Source: Brevibacterium oceani | GTDB taxonomy: Bacteria; Actinomycetota; Actinomycetes; Actinomycetales; Brevibacteriaceae | Reading direction: 5' to 3' | NCBI RefSeq assembly: GCF_013623835.1 | Contig: NZ_JABKDE010000004.1 | Location: 62,001-126,000, forward strand | DNA length: 64,000 nt | Part shown: positions 7,995 through 15,866 of the stretch, piece by piece | How positions within the stretch are numbered: the first letter of the stretch is position 1 | Layout: each line of letters begins with the position of its first letter | The notes under the pieces: model-generated | The model's input: the letters and a program-made list of their open reading frames with translations, nothing else | Databases searched by the model: none | What the model was told of the DNA's origin: nothing | Made by a program: the position numbers and the translations under genes

Positions 7995-9695
7995 ATGAAT
8001 TTCGTCGACCTCGACCCGGCACTGCGCCCCCTCATCGAGTCCCACCTCGACCCGGCCGACCGTGAGCTGCTCAACCCGGTGCTCACCGCTCTCGGCGCCG
8101 ATGCCGCCGCGCGGCTGGCGCCCTTGGCCGATGTCGCGGACAAGAACCCGCCGACCCTGGCGCAGTTCGACCGGGAAGGCGACCGCGTCGACACCATCGA
8201 CTACCACGCGAGCTACCAGGAGCTGCAGAAGGCCGCCTACGAGGAGTACGGGCTCTCGGCGCTGTCCCATCGCGGGCTGCACGGCTGGGAGGAAGTGCCC
8301 CCGCACCTGATCAAATACATCCTCTCCTACGTCTTCGTCCAGGCCGAGTTCGGCCTCGCCTGCCCCGTATCCATGACCGATGCGGCCGCGCGGACCCTGC
8401 GCAAGTTCGGTGAGGGCCCCAAGGTCGCCGAGGCGGTCGACCGTCTCATCTCCACCGATCCCGATTCGCGGTGGACCGGTGCGATGTTCATGACCGAGAT
8501 CCAGGCCGGCACCGACATCGCCCGGACCGAGACCGTTGCCGAACGCGAGGGAGAGGACTGGGTGCTCTCGGGCCGCAAATGGTTCGCCTCGAACCCCGAC
8601 GCCGACATCATCCTCACCCTCGCCCGCTACCCCGGCGGGGATGAGACGACCCGCGGCGTCGGCCTGTTCATGCTGCCCAAGCACCTCGCCGACGGATCGA
8701 AGAACTCCTATGTCATCGACCGGCTCAAGGACAAGCTCGGCACCCGGTCGATGCCCAGCGGCGAGATCACCCTCAACCGCGCCCACGCCATCCAGATCGG
8801 CGACCTCGACCGCGGATTCCGGCAGATGGCGGAGATGGTCAACACCTCCCGCCTGTCCAACGCCATGCGCTCCACCGCGCTCATGCGCCGATCGATCAAC
8901 GAAGCGCTCGCCCATGCCCGGAAACGCGTCGTCTTCGGCAGGCCGCTCGTCGACGCACCACTGATGCGCATGACCCTGCTGCCGCTTCAGGCCGAGGCGG
9001 AAGCGGCACTGGGTCTGGTCTTCCACGCCGGGGACACGCTCCAACGCGCCGATGCCGGCGACAAGTCCGCAGCCGCTCAGATCCGCGTCCTCACCCCCCT
9101 GGCCAAGCATTACATCTGCAAACGCGCCCGCTTCGTCACCGGTGAGGCGATGGAGGTGCGCGGCGGCCGCGGATACATCGAGGAATGGCCCGATGCCCGC
9201 CTCGTCCGCGACTCCCACCTCGGTTCCATCTGGGAGGGTTCGAGCAATGTCATCGCCCTCGACGTCCTGCGCTGCATGCGCAAACAGAACACCCACCACC
9301 TCCTCGCGCCGACGATGACGGAGAAGCTCGGCGACATCTCCGACGCCGAGGCGGGTCATGAAGTCCGTGAGCTGCTCAGCCGGTGGGAGGCCATCGTCGA
9401 TCGCGGAGACGCGATCCTCGCCGCCGAACCTGATGCAGCCGAGGCGCTCATCGGCGGCTACGCCGACAGCCTGGCCCAGCTCATCATGGCCACCCTCCTG
9501 CTCGAGCAGGCCGATGTCGAAGCCTCCCGTGACGGAAACTGGCGCAAACTCCTCGTCGCCCGTACCTTCATCGGGGGAAACATCCTCGGCGACGAGACCG
9601 CCGTGGTGTCAGCGCTCGCCCACTTCGAGGACATCATCGATGGCAACACCATCCCCCGCGAAGCACTCGCCACGACCCCCGCACCCGTGGCCTGA
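7995..9695 (+). CDS. Acyl-CoA dehydrogenase, AidB-like
   Basis: At 566 residues this is longer than a standard acyl-CoA dehydrogenase (about 390). It carries an extra N-terminal region (1-75) and a C-terminal extension as in the AidB/long-form group. Features include 'GLACPVSMTDAAARTL', the flavin-binding 'FMTEIQAGTDI', and 'VRGGRGYIEEWPDARLVRD' near the C-terminal substrate region. FAD-dependent oxidation of an acyl-CoA is expected, but the substrate is not evident. The ATG follows GAGAAGAAGG closely. It sits between the permease and the CoA-transferase, so it likely acts on the same compound or a longer homologue feeding into glutaryl-CoA. Confidence 0.85.
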   Translation: MNFVDLDPALRPLIESHLDPADRELLNPVLTALGADAAARLAPLADVADKNPPTLAQFDREGDRVDTIDYHASYQELQKAAYEEYGLSALSHRGLHGWEEVPPHLIKYILSYVFVQAEFGLACPVSMTDAAARTLRKFGEGPKVAEAVDRLISTDPDSRWTGAMFMTEIQAGTDIARTETVAEREGEDWVLSGRKWFASNPDADIILTLARYPGGDETTRGVGLFMLPKHLADGSKNSYVIDRLKDKLGTRSMPSGEITLNRAHAIQIGDLDRGFRQMAEMVNTSRLSNAMRSTALMRRSINEALAHARKRVVFGRPLVDAPLMRMTLLPLQAEAEAALGLVFHAGDTLQRADAGDKSAAAQIRVLTPLAKHYICKRARFVTGEAMEVRGGRGYIEEWPDARLVRDSHLGSIWEGSSNVIALDVLRCMRKQNTHHLLAPTMTEKLGDISDAEAGHEVRELLSRWEAIVDRGDAILAAEPDAAEALIGGYADSLAQLIMATLLLEQADVEASRDGNWRKLLVARTFIGGNILGDETAVVSALAHFEDIIDGNTIPREALATTPAPVA

Positions 9696-9736
9696 GACCA
9701 CTGACACTCAAGACCGCTGAGACACCGGAGCATGCA

Positions 9737-10963
9737 GTGAGAACCATAGACCCCGAACCCACAACCGAAACGAACGGCACAGCCGCGGAGACCTTCCACG
9801 GTCCGCTCGAGGGGGTGCGCGTGATCGACCTGTCGAAGATCCTCGCGGGTCCCTACGCCACCATGTCGCTGGCGGACCTCGGCGCCGAGGTCATCAAGGT
9901 CGAACACCCCGATGGGGGCGACCCGACACGGGCTTGGGGCCCACCGATGGTCGGGGCCGACGCAACCTACTTCCACGCCGCCAATCACGGCAAGAAGTCC
10001 GTGACCATCGACCTCAAGTCCGATCGCGGTCAGGCCCAGGTCTTCGACCTCCTCGCCGACGCCGATGTGCTCGTCGAGAACTTCCGTCCCGGCAGCTCGC
10101 TGCAGAGGATCTTCGACTATCAGGAGCTGTCGGCGAAATTCCCGCACCTCGTCATCCTCCACATCTCCGCTTATGGTGATCACGGACCGATGCGCGACGA
10201 ACCCGGCTATGACATGGTCGCTCAGGCGCGCGGGGGTCTGATGTCCCTGACCGGTGAACCGGGCGGCCCGCCGATGAAGGCGGGATTCGCGATGGGCGAC
10301 CTCGGCGCCGGCCTATTCGGGATCATCGGCATCGTCTCCGCGCTCTTCGAACGCAGCCGCACCGGCAAGGGGCAGTACCTGACGACCTCGCTCTACGAGG
10401 GCCAGCTCGCGCTGCACGTGAACTGGGCGACGAACTACTTCGCCGACGGCAAGCGCCCGCACGCACTGGGCTCCGGGCACCCCAATCTCGTGCCCTATCA
10501 GGCCTACCCGGCTCGTGATGACTACTTCGTCATCGCCATCGGCAACGACTCCCTGTGGCAGAAGCTCTGCACCGTCCTCGACCGGCCCGACCTCGGGGGA
10601 GACGAACGCATCTCCGTCAATGCCGGACGGCTCGAACACCGCGAGTACGTCAACGCCGAACTCAGTCGGAGCCTGCGCATGCAGACCGTCGACCACTGGT
10701 GCACTCTGTTCTCCGCTACCGGGATCCCGGCGGCACCGATCAAGCACCTCGACGAGGTCTACGCCGACCCGCAGACCGAGGCGCTCGGGATGGTCCAGAC
10801 CGTCGACCACCCCAGCGCCGGGCCGATGCGGCAGGTCGCCTTCCCCGTCAACTTCAACGGCACCCGCCCACCGGTGCGTTCGGCGCCACCGGAACTCGGC
10901 GCCGATACGCACGACATCCTCGGCGACTCAGCCCCTCTGACCGCAACCACGACTGGAGCCTGA
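9737..10963 (+). CDS. Class III (CaiB/BaiF) CoA-transferase, probable glutarate CoA-transferase
   Basis: The 408-residue protein carries the family III landmarks 'LSKILAGPYATMSLADLGAEVIKVE' (in part) at residues 32-58 and 'GYDMVAQARGGLM', whose Asp is the predicted nucleophile forming the acyl anhydride. Family III enzymes move CoA between carboxylic acids. The next gene is a clear glutaryl-CoA dehydrogenase separated by one base, matching the gcdG-gcdH pairing of glutarate catabolism, in which the transferase makes glutaryl-CoA from succinyl-CoA. The start is a GTG with CGGAG upstream. Substrate assignment rests on the neighbour. Confidence 0.85.
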   Translation: MRTIDPEPTTETNGTAAETFHGPLEGVRVIDLSKILAGPYATMSLADLGAEVIKVEHPDGGDPTRAWGPPMVGADATYFHAANHGKKSVTIDLKSDRGQAQVFDLLADADVLVENFRPGSSLQRIFDYQELSAKFPHLVILHISAYGDHGPMRDEPGYDMVAQARGGLMSLTGEPGGPPMKAGFAMGDLGAGLFGIIGIVSALFERSRTGKGQYLTTSLYEGQLALHVNWATNYFADGKRPHALGSGHPNLVPYQAYPARDDYFVIAIGNDSLWQKLCTVLDRPDLGGDERISVNAGRLEHREYVNAELSRSLRMQTVDHWCTLFSATGIPAAPIKHLDEVYADPQTEALGMVQTVDHPSAGPMRQVAFPVNFNGTRPPVRSAPPELGADTHDILGDSAPLTATTTGA

Positions 10964-10964
10964 C

Positions 10965-12143
10965 ATGACCACCACGACCACCGCCGACCCCTCCGACCTC
11001 CTCGACCTCGCAGGGCTCTTCACCGAGACCGAACTCGAACTCCGCAACCGAGTCAGGGCCTTCGTCGAGGACCGGATCCGGCCGAACATCGCCGACTGGT
11101 ACGAGAACGCGGTCTTCCCGGCCGAGATCGTGCCCGAGATGGGCGCTCAGGGTCTGCTCGGCATGCACCTGAGCGGCTACGGCTGCCCCGGACGCTCCGC
11201 CGTCGAATACGGCCTCGCCGCCCTCGAACTCGAGGCGGGTGACTCGGGCCTGCGCACCTTCGTGTCCGTGCAGGGGTCGCTGGCGATGTCGGCCATCCAC
11301 AAGTTCGGCTCCGAAGAGCAGAAGAGCAGCTACCTGCCGGGGATGGCCGCGGGAGAAATCATCGGCTGCTTCGGTCTGACCGAACCCACTGCCGGCTCCG
11401 ACCCCGGCTCGATGGCGACGACCGCCACCCGCAACGCCGACGGGACTTGGACCCTCAATGGCGCCAAACGCTGGATCGGGCTGGCTTCGATCGCGGAGAT
11501 CGCCGTCATCTGGGCCGCCACCGAGGACGGCATCCGCGGATTCCTCGTCCCCACCGACACCGAGGGGTTCACCGCCACCCCGATCGCGCAGAAGCTCTCC
11601 ATGCGCGCCTCCATCCAGTGCGACATCACCCTCGACGAGGTGGCCCTCCCGGCCGACGCTATCCTGCCGGAAGCGAAAGGACTGAAGGGGCCGTTCTCCT
11701 GCCTCAACGAGGCCCGCTACGGGATCATGTGGGGTGCGATGGGCGCGGCCCGCGACTCCTTCGAGGTGGCGCTGAACTACGCCCAGAACCGTCTGCAGTT
11801 CGACAAGCCGCTCACCGCGTACCAGATCACGCAGGAGAAGCTGGTGAACATGGCGCTCGAGATTCAGAAGGGCACCCTGCTCGCAATCCAGACCGGGCGG
11901 CTGAAGGACGCTGGCACCCTCGATCCGGTGCAGATCTCCGTCGGCAAGCTCAACAACTGCCGGGAAGCCATCCAGATCTGCCGCGACGCCCGCGCGATGC
12001 TCGGCGGCAACGGCATCACCCTCGAATACTCACCGCTGCGGCATGCCAACAACCTCGAATCCGTGCGCACCTACGAAGGCACCGACGAGGTCCACACCCT
12101 CATCCTCGGCCGCCACATCACCGGACAGCAGGCGTTCCGGTGA
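10965..12143 (+). CDS. gcdH: Glutaryl-CoA dehydrogenase
   Basis: GcdH oxidises and decarboxylates glutaryl-CoA to crotonyl-CoA using FAD. The 392-residue sequence has the GcdH-specific 'LPEAKGLKGPFSCLNEAR' followed by 'YGIMWGAMGAA', 'CFGLTEPTAGSDP' (FAD and substrate binding) and 'TYEGTDEVHTLILGR', whose Glu is the catalytic base. The Arg in 'RTFVSVQGSLA' occupies the place of the residue that binds the free carboxylate. It is the last gene of the run permease, acyl-CoA dehydrogenase, CoA-transferase, gcdH. Together these suggest uptake and oxidation of glutarate (for example from lysine) to crotonyl-CoA and on to acetyl-CoA. Confidence 0.93.
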   Translation: MTTTTTADPSDLLDLAGLFTETELELRNRVRAFVEDRIRPNIADWYENAVFPAEIVPEMGAQGLLGMHLSGYGCPGRSAVEYGLAALELEAGDSGLRTFVSVQGSLAMSAIHKFGSEEQKSSYLPGMAAGEIIGCFGLTEPTAGSDPGSMATTATRNADGTWTLNGAKRWIGLASIAEIAVIWAATEDGIRGFLVPTDTEGFTATPIAQKLSMRASIQCDITLDEVALPADAILPEAKGLKGPFSCLNEARYGIMWGAMGAARDSFEVALNYAQNRLQFDKPLTAYQITQEKLVNMALEIQKGTLLAIQTGRLKDAGTLDPVQISVGKLNNCREAIQICRDARAMLGGNGITLEYSPLRHANNLESVRTYEGTDEVHTLILGRHITGQQAFR

Positions 12144-12180
12144 TCTGACAACCGTGATCCGACAACGGTGATCCGACCCC
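12139..12180. repeat. Three imperfect 14-bp tandem repeats between convergent genes
   Basis: GGTGATCTGACAAC, CGTGATCCGACAAC and GGTGATCCGACCCC follow one another without gaps, the first covering the gcdH stop codon. They fill the whole 37-base space between gcdH and the convergent amidohydrolase. This looks like local duplication; no hairpin or function is evident. Confidence 0.6.
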
Positions 12181-13104
12181 TCAGACGAGCCGACGTCCGC
12201 CGACGACCACCTCGGCGGGTGAGCTCACCACCGAAAGATCAGTGAGCGGATCACCGTCGACGACGATGAGGTCGGTGCGGGCCCCTTCGACGATGCGACC
12301 GCGATCGCTCAGCCCGAACGCGTCCGCAGCCGCCGAGGTGGCCGCGCGGATCGCCTCGGCGCCGGTCATGCCCGCCTGCACGAGGTATCCGAGTTCGGAG
12401 TGCAGCGAGGGACCGTGCGGCACGGGCGCGAACGGTGTCTCGTTCGCGTCCGTACCGGCGACGATCGTCGCCCCGCCATCGAGCAGAGCCGAGACATTGC
12501 CGATGGCCAGCTCCATCGCGGCATCGGCATGCTCGCCGAGGCGGGTGTCAGCGATCGCGCGCATCATCACCAAGGTGGGGGAGACGAGGGTTCCGGACTC
12601 GACGATCCTTGAGATCGTCGCCTCCGACAGCGGCCGATCGAAGGGGATATGGGTGAGGACGTCAACCCCGGCATCGAGCCCGCGGTCGAAGGACGCGGTC
12701 GTCACCGCGTGGGCGACGGTGAGCAGGCCCCGCTTCCGGGCCCCGTCGACGATCGCCTGCAGCGTCGGGATGTCGAGGGCGGGCGTCTCCGTTGCGTCGG
12801 GGTCCTCGATGATGATCTTGATGAGGTCGACGCCGTTGTCAGTGCGCCAGTCGAGGAACCGTTCGGCGTCATCGGGGCCGGTGACACCGGATTCGGTGGG
12901 GAATCCCATCAGCAGAGCGTCACGGGACTTGAGGTGCACGTGAGTGTCGATGAGACCAGGAAGCACGGTCGCCGCCGAGGACGGATCCGGCCCCGCAGCC
13001 GGGCGGATCGCCGTGATCGTATCGGAGAATTCGACGTCGACGGGCGCGGCCGACGAGGTGGGGGAATCGGGGTCGAGGATGCGGACATTGTGCAGAACTG
13101 TCAT
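12181..13104 (-). CDS. Amidohydrolase-family metal-dependent hydrolase
   Basis: This 307-residue TIM-barrel hydrolase has the metal ligands expected of the family: 'GLIDTHVHL' (first His pair), a lysine in 'DLIKIII' that could be carboxylated, 'VAHAV', 'LTHIPFD' and 'AGTDANE' (final Asp). N- and C-terminal segments form the composite beta-sandwich ('VDGDPL' near the end). Members of this group hydrolyse cyclic amides, imidazolones or dipeptide-like substrates; which one cannot be told here. It converges on gcdH and is a single gene. Its start is 40 bases from the end of the next gene upstream, an SDR on the same strand. Confidence 0.82.
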   Translation of the reverse strand: MTVLHNVRILDPDSPTSSAAPVDVEFSDTITAIRPAAGPDPSSAATVLPGLIDTHVHLKSRDALLMGFPTESGVTGPDDAERFLDWRTDNGVDLIKIIIEDPDATETPALDIPTLQAIVDGARKRGLLTVAHAVTTASFDRGLDAGVDVLTHIPFDRPLSEATISRIVESGTLVSPTLVMMRAIADTRLGEHADAAMELAIGNVSALLDGGATIVAGTDANETPFAPVPHGPSLHSELGYLVQAGMTGAEAIRAATSAAADAFGLSDRGRIVEGARTDLIVVDGDPLTDLSVVSSPAEVVVGGRRLV

Positions 13105-13144
13105 AGCGTCACGATACTCACCGCGACTGCGAATGGGTCGAGCA

Positions 13145-14044
13145 TCAGCGAAGCGATTCGGGGAACCTGACTCCCGTCAGCTCCTCCGATGTCTCCCACA
13201 GCCGCCGCGCGACGTCCTGATCGAGCGAGGCCGGCGTCCGGCTGGCGAAGACGGGTTCGCCGCGGGTCTCGAATGCTCTGCCCGGACCGAGGTAGGAATT
13301 GCCCGGCACGTCGGCCACCGCTGCGTTGAGCGTCGGTGCGGCACCAGCGGTGTCTCGCTGCGCGACCAGTCGCGTGAACGCCCTGCCCAGCCCCCGCCGC
13401 AGCGGCGAACCTTCGCTGGAGTGGAAGAGGTTCGTCGCCGCCAGTCCGGGATGGGCTGCTGTCGCGATCACCTCGGTGCCCGCCTCGGCCAGTCGACGGT
13501 CGAGCTCGGTGGTGAAGAGCAGGTTCGCAAGCTTCGACTGGGCATAGGCGCTCATCGCCCGGTACCGACGGCGTTGCCAATTGAGATCGGAGAAGTCGAT
13601 GGCACCCTGCTTATGGGCGAGCGAGGAGACGGTGACGACTCGAGACCGGATCTGCGGCAGGAGGAGGTTCGTCAGCGCGAAATGCCCGAGATGGTTGGTC
13701 CCGAACTGGGACTCGAAACCGTCGACGGTATACCCCAAGGGCGGGATCATGATGCCGGCGTTGTTGATGAGGACGTCTATCGGAGAGTCGAGGTCTGCGG
13801 CGAAGGCTCGGACCGAGGCGAGATCGGCGAGATCGAGTTCGCGGACCTCGACCGACCCGCGCATCGCCTTCGCGGCGGCCTCACCTTTCTCCCGGTTGCG
13901 CACCGCGAGGATGACGTGGGCCCCAGGTGCGGCGAGAGCGCCGGCGCTCACCCGCCCGAGGCCGCTGTTGGCGCCGGTGACGACGAAGGTCTGACCGTCG
14001 AGGGACGGAAAACCGTGCTCGAGGTCGGCAGGGATGGGCAGCAT
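13145..14044 (-). CDS. Short-chain dehydrogenase/reductase
   Basis: The 299-residue Rossmann protein has 'VTGANSGLG' (NAD(P) binding, residue 22 onwards), 'NNAGIM', 'VTVSSLAHKQG' with the catalytic Ser, and 'YAQSKLANLLF' with the Tyr-x-x-x-Lys pair. The pattern is that of retinol-dehydrogenase/WWOX-like SDRs common in actinobacteria. The ATG at MLPIPADL was chosen because longer versions lack family similarity and run into the divergent ABC gene's promoter. Substrate is unknown. It is transcribed away from the ABC exporter pair and toward the amidohydrolase, 40 bases apart. Confidence 0.85.
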   Translation of the reverse strand: MLPIPADLEHGFPSLDGQTFVVTGANSGLGRVSAGALAAPGAHVILAVRNREKGEAAAKAMRGSVEVRELDLADLASVRAFAADLDSPIDVLINNAGIMIPPLGYTVDGFESQFGTNHLGHFALTNLLLPQIRSRVVTVSSLAHKQGAIDFSDLNWQRRRYRAMSAYAQSKLANLLFTTELDRRLAEAGTEVIATAAHPGLAATNLFHSSEGSPLRRGLGRAFTRLVAQRDTAGAAPTLNAAVADVPGNSYLGPGRAFETRGEPVFASRTPASLDQDVARRLWETSEELTGVRFPESLR

Positions 14045-14093
14045 AATGGGCAGTGTAGTCCTCGAAGATACTGGTGATGTTAGGGTATCCTTC

Positions 14094-15866
14094 GTGCCGA
14101 CCATTCCTTCGTCAGGTTCGACCCTTCTGTCCAGAGCCGCCCGTCGGCGCCTGCCCCTCCTCATCCCGGGTGCCGTCACACTCTCGTTGTGGCAGGTCTG
14201 TGAAGCACTCGTGCCCGTGGCCATCGGCATCGTCGTCGACCAGGCGATCATCCCGCTGTCGTGGCCGATGCTCATCGTCTCGATCATCGGCGTCGGCCTC
14301 CTGTTCACCGTGCTCAGCCTCGGCTACCGCTTCGGCTCCCGCTTCTGCAACGCCGCCCGCGAACACGAAGCACACGCACTGCGCGTCGAGATCACCCACG
14401 CCGCGCTCACCTCGGCGAACCTGCCCGCTGACCGGGCCTCGGGCGAGGTCCTCTCGATCGCCTCGGCCGATGCCGACACCGCAGCCATGTCCTTCCAGCA
14501 GGCCGGACGCGGCATCGCCTCGGTGCTCGGCATGCTCACCGCCGCCGTCTTCCTCCTCATCGCCGACCCGGTCACCGGACTCGTCGTCCTCATCGCCGTG
14601 CCGATCGGACTGATCATCGTCGCCCTGCCCGGTCGTTCGGTCTCGGCCAAGGCCGGCGCCCAGCTCGAGGCCGTCGCCCGTGCCGGACGCTCGGCCTCCG
14701 ACCTCATGCACGGTCTGCGGGTGATCAAGGCGATGGGCGGCGAACCGTGGGCCGTCCGGAGATACCGGACCACCTCCGACGAGGCGGCCGTCGCCGGCAT
14801 CGCCACCGGTGAGCGCACGGGTCGCCTTGCTGGCCTCGGCGCCCTCGTCATGTCGATCGTCCTCGCCGCGGTCCTCATCGTCGCCGGCCTGCGCCTCATC
14901 GACGGCCAGATGAGCGTGGGTGCGCTCATCGGCATCCTCGGCATGACCGCGTTCCTCACCGAACCCATGCGGGCGCTCGCCGACATCGTCGGACAGTTCG
15001 CCCAATCCCACGGCGCCGCCTCCCGGATCGCCACCCTCCTTCACGACATCGACACAGCCGATGCCGCTGACAGTGCAGGCACCACCGACAACGCAGGCAC
15101 CACCGACAACGCAGGCACCACCGACAACGCAGGCACCACATCGGCGACGGACCGTCCAGAACGCCCGGGCCGCCCGGTACCGCCGGCCATCACCCTCGAC
15201 GGCTCAGGCCTCTCCGTCAGAAACTGGGACGTCGGCGAGAACCGCAACGTCGACTTCACCACCGCCTTCGGGGAGCTCACCTGCATCGTCACCGAACAGG
15301 CCGAACCCGCGGCGAACCTCCTCGGTGCCCTCGGCGGCCACGCCCGCGGGACGGGACCGGATTGGATGATCGTCTCCCCGCACACCGTCGACCTCTTCGA
15401 AGGCACGATCCGGTCGAACATCACGATGATCGTCGGCACCACCGACCACCCCGTCACCGAGGACGTGCTCATCGCGTCGGGCACCGATGAGCTCCTCGGC
15501 CTCGTCGACGGCGGACTCGACCACCGGATCCAGGAACTCGGCGGCAACCTCTCCGGCGGGCAGCGCCAGCGCGTCGCGCTCGCCCGCGCGCTCGACGCCG
15601 ACCCGTCCGTCCTCGTCCTCCACGAACCCACGACCGCCGTCGATGCCGTCACCGAGGCACGCATCGCCGAGGGCGTGACCCGGCTGCGACGCGGCGCCGA
15701 GGCGACCGCCACCCTCATCCTCACGAGCTCACCGGCCTTCCTCGCCGCCGCCGACACCGTCGTCTTCGTGCCCTCCGCCGGGCCCGCGCTCATCGGCGGC
15801 CACCATGAACTGCTCGCCGCCGCAGACGGCACCGCCGAGGCCTACCGACAGGCAGTGACCCGGTGA
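14094..15866 (+). CDS. ABC exporter half with degenerate ATP site (partner 1)
   Basis: This is a fused membrane and ATPase chain of about 590 residues. In its ATPase domain the Walker A loop is lost: the region 'VTEQAEPAANLLGALGG' replaces GxxGxGKST. Walker B reads 'VLVLHEPTTAVD' with His for Asp, and the H-loop His is replaced ('LILTSSP'). The signature 'LSGGQRQRVALARAL' is intact. This is the mirror image of the downstream partner, so the pair should form a heterodimer with one active and one degenerate site. A low-complexity linker of AGTTDN repeats precedes the ATPase. The start is uncertain; a GTG is chosen, with an in-frame ATG 48 bases upstream as alternative. Confidence 0.85.
   Translation: MPTIPSSGSTLLSRAARRRLPLLIPGAVTLSLWQVCEALVPVAIGIVVDQAIIPLSWPMLIVSIIGVGLLFTVLSLGYRFGSRFCNAAREHEAHALRVEITHAALTSANLPADRASGEVLSIASADADTAAMSFQQAGRGIASVLGMLTAAVFLLIADPVTGLVVLIAVPIGLIIVALPGRSVSAKAGAQLEAVARAGRSASDLMHGLRVIKAMGGEPWAVRRYRTTSDEAAVAGIATGERTGRLAGLGALVMSIVLAAVLIVAGLRLIDGQMSVGALIGILGMTAFLTEPMRALADIVGQFAQSHGAASRIATLLHDIDTADAADSAGTTDNAGTTDNAGTTDNAGTTSATDRPERPGRPVPPAITLDGSGLSVRNWDVGENRNVDFTTAFGELTCIVTEQAEPAANLLGALGGHARGTGPDWMIVSPHTVDLFEGTIRSNITMIVGTTDHPVTEDVLIASGTDELLGLVDGGLDHRIQELGGNLSGGQRQRVALARALDADPSVLVLHEPTTAVDAVTEARIAEGVTRLRRGAEATATLILTSSPAFLAAADTVVFVPSAGPALIGGHHELLAAADGTAEAYRQAVTR
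15075..15140. repeat. 18-bp tandem repeats in the ABC exporter linker
   Basis: Three perfect copies of GCAGGCACCACCGACAAC (15075-15128) are followed by 12 bases of a fourth. They encode AGTTDN repeats between the membrane and ATPase domains. Perfect identity suggests recent expansion or a length-variable linker. Confidence 0.85.

Noticed and set aside
15061-15140. CRISPR-like array from regular repeats
   Set aside because: The 18-bp repeats are directly adjacent without spacers and are in frame inside an ABC transporter gene.
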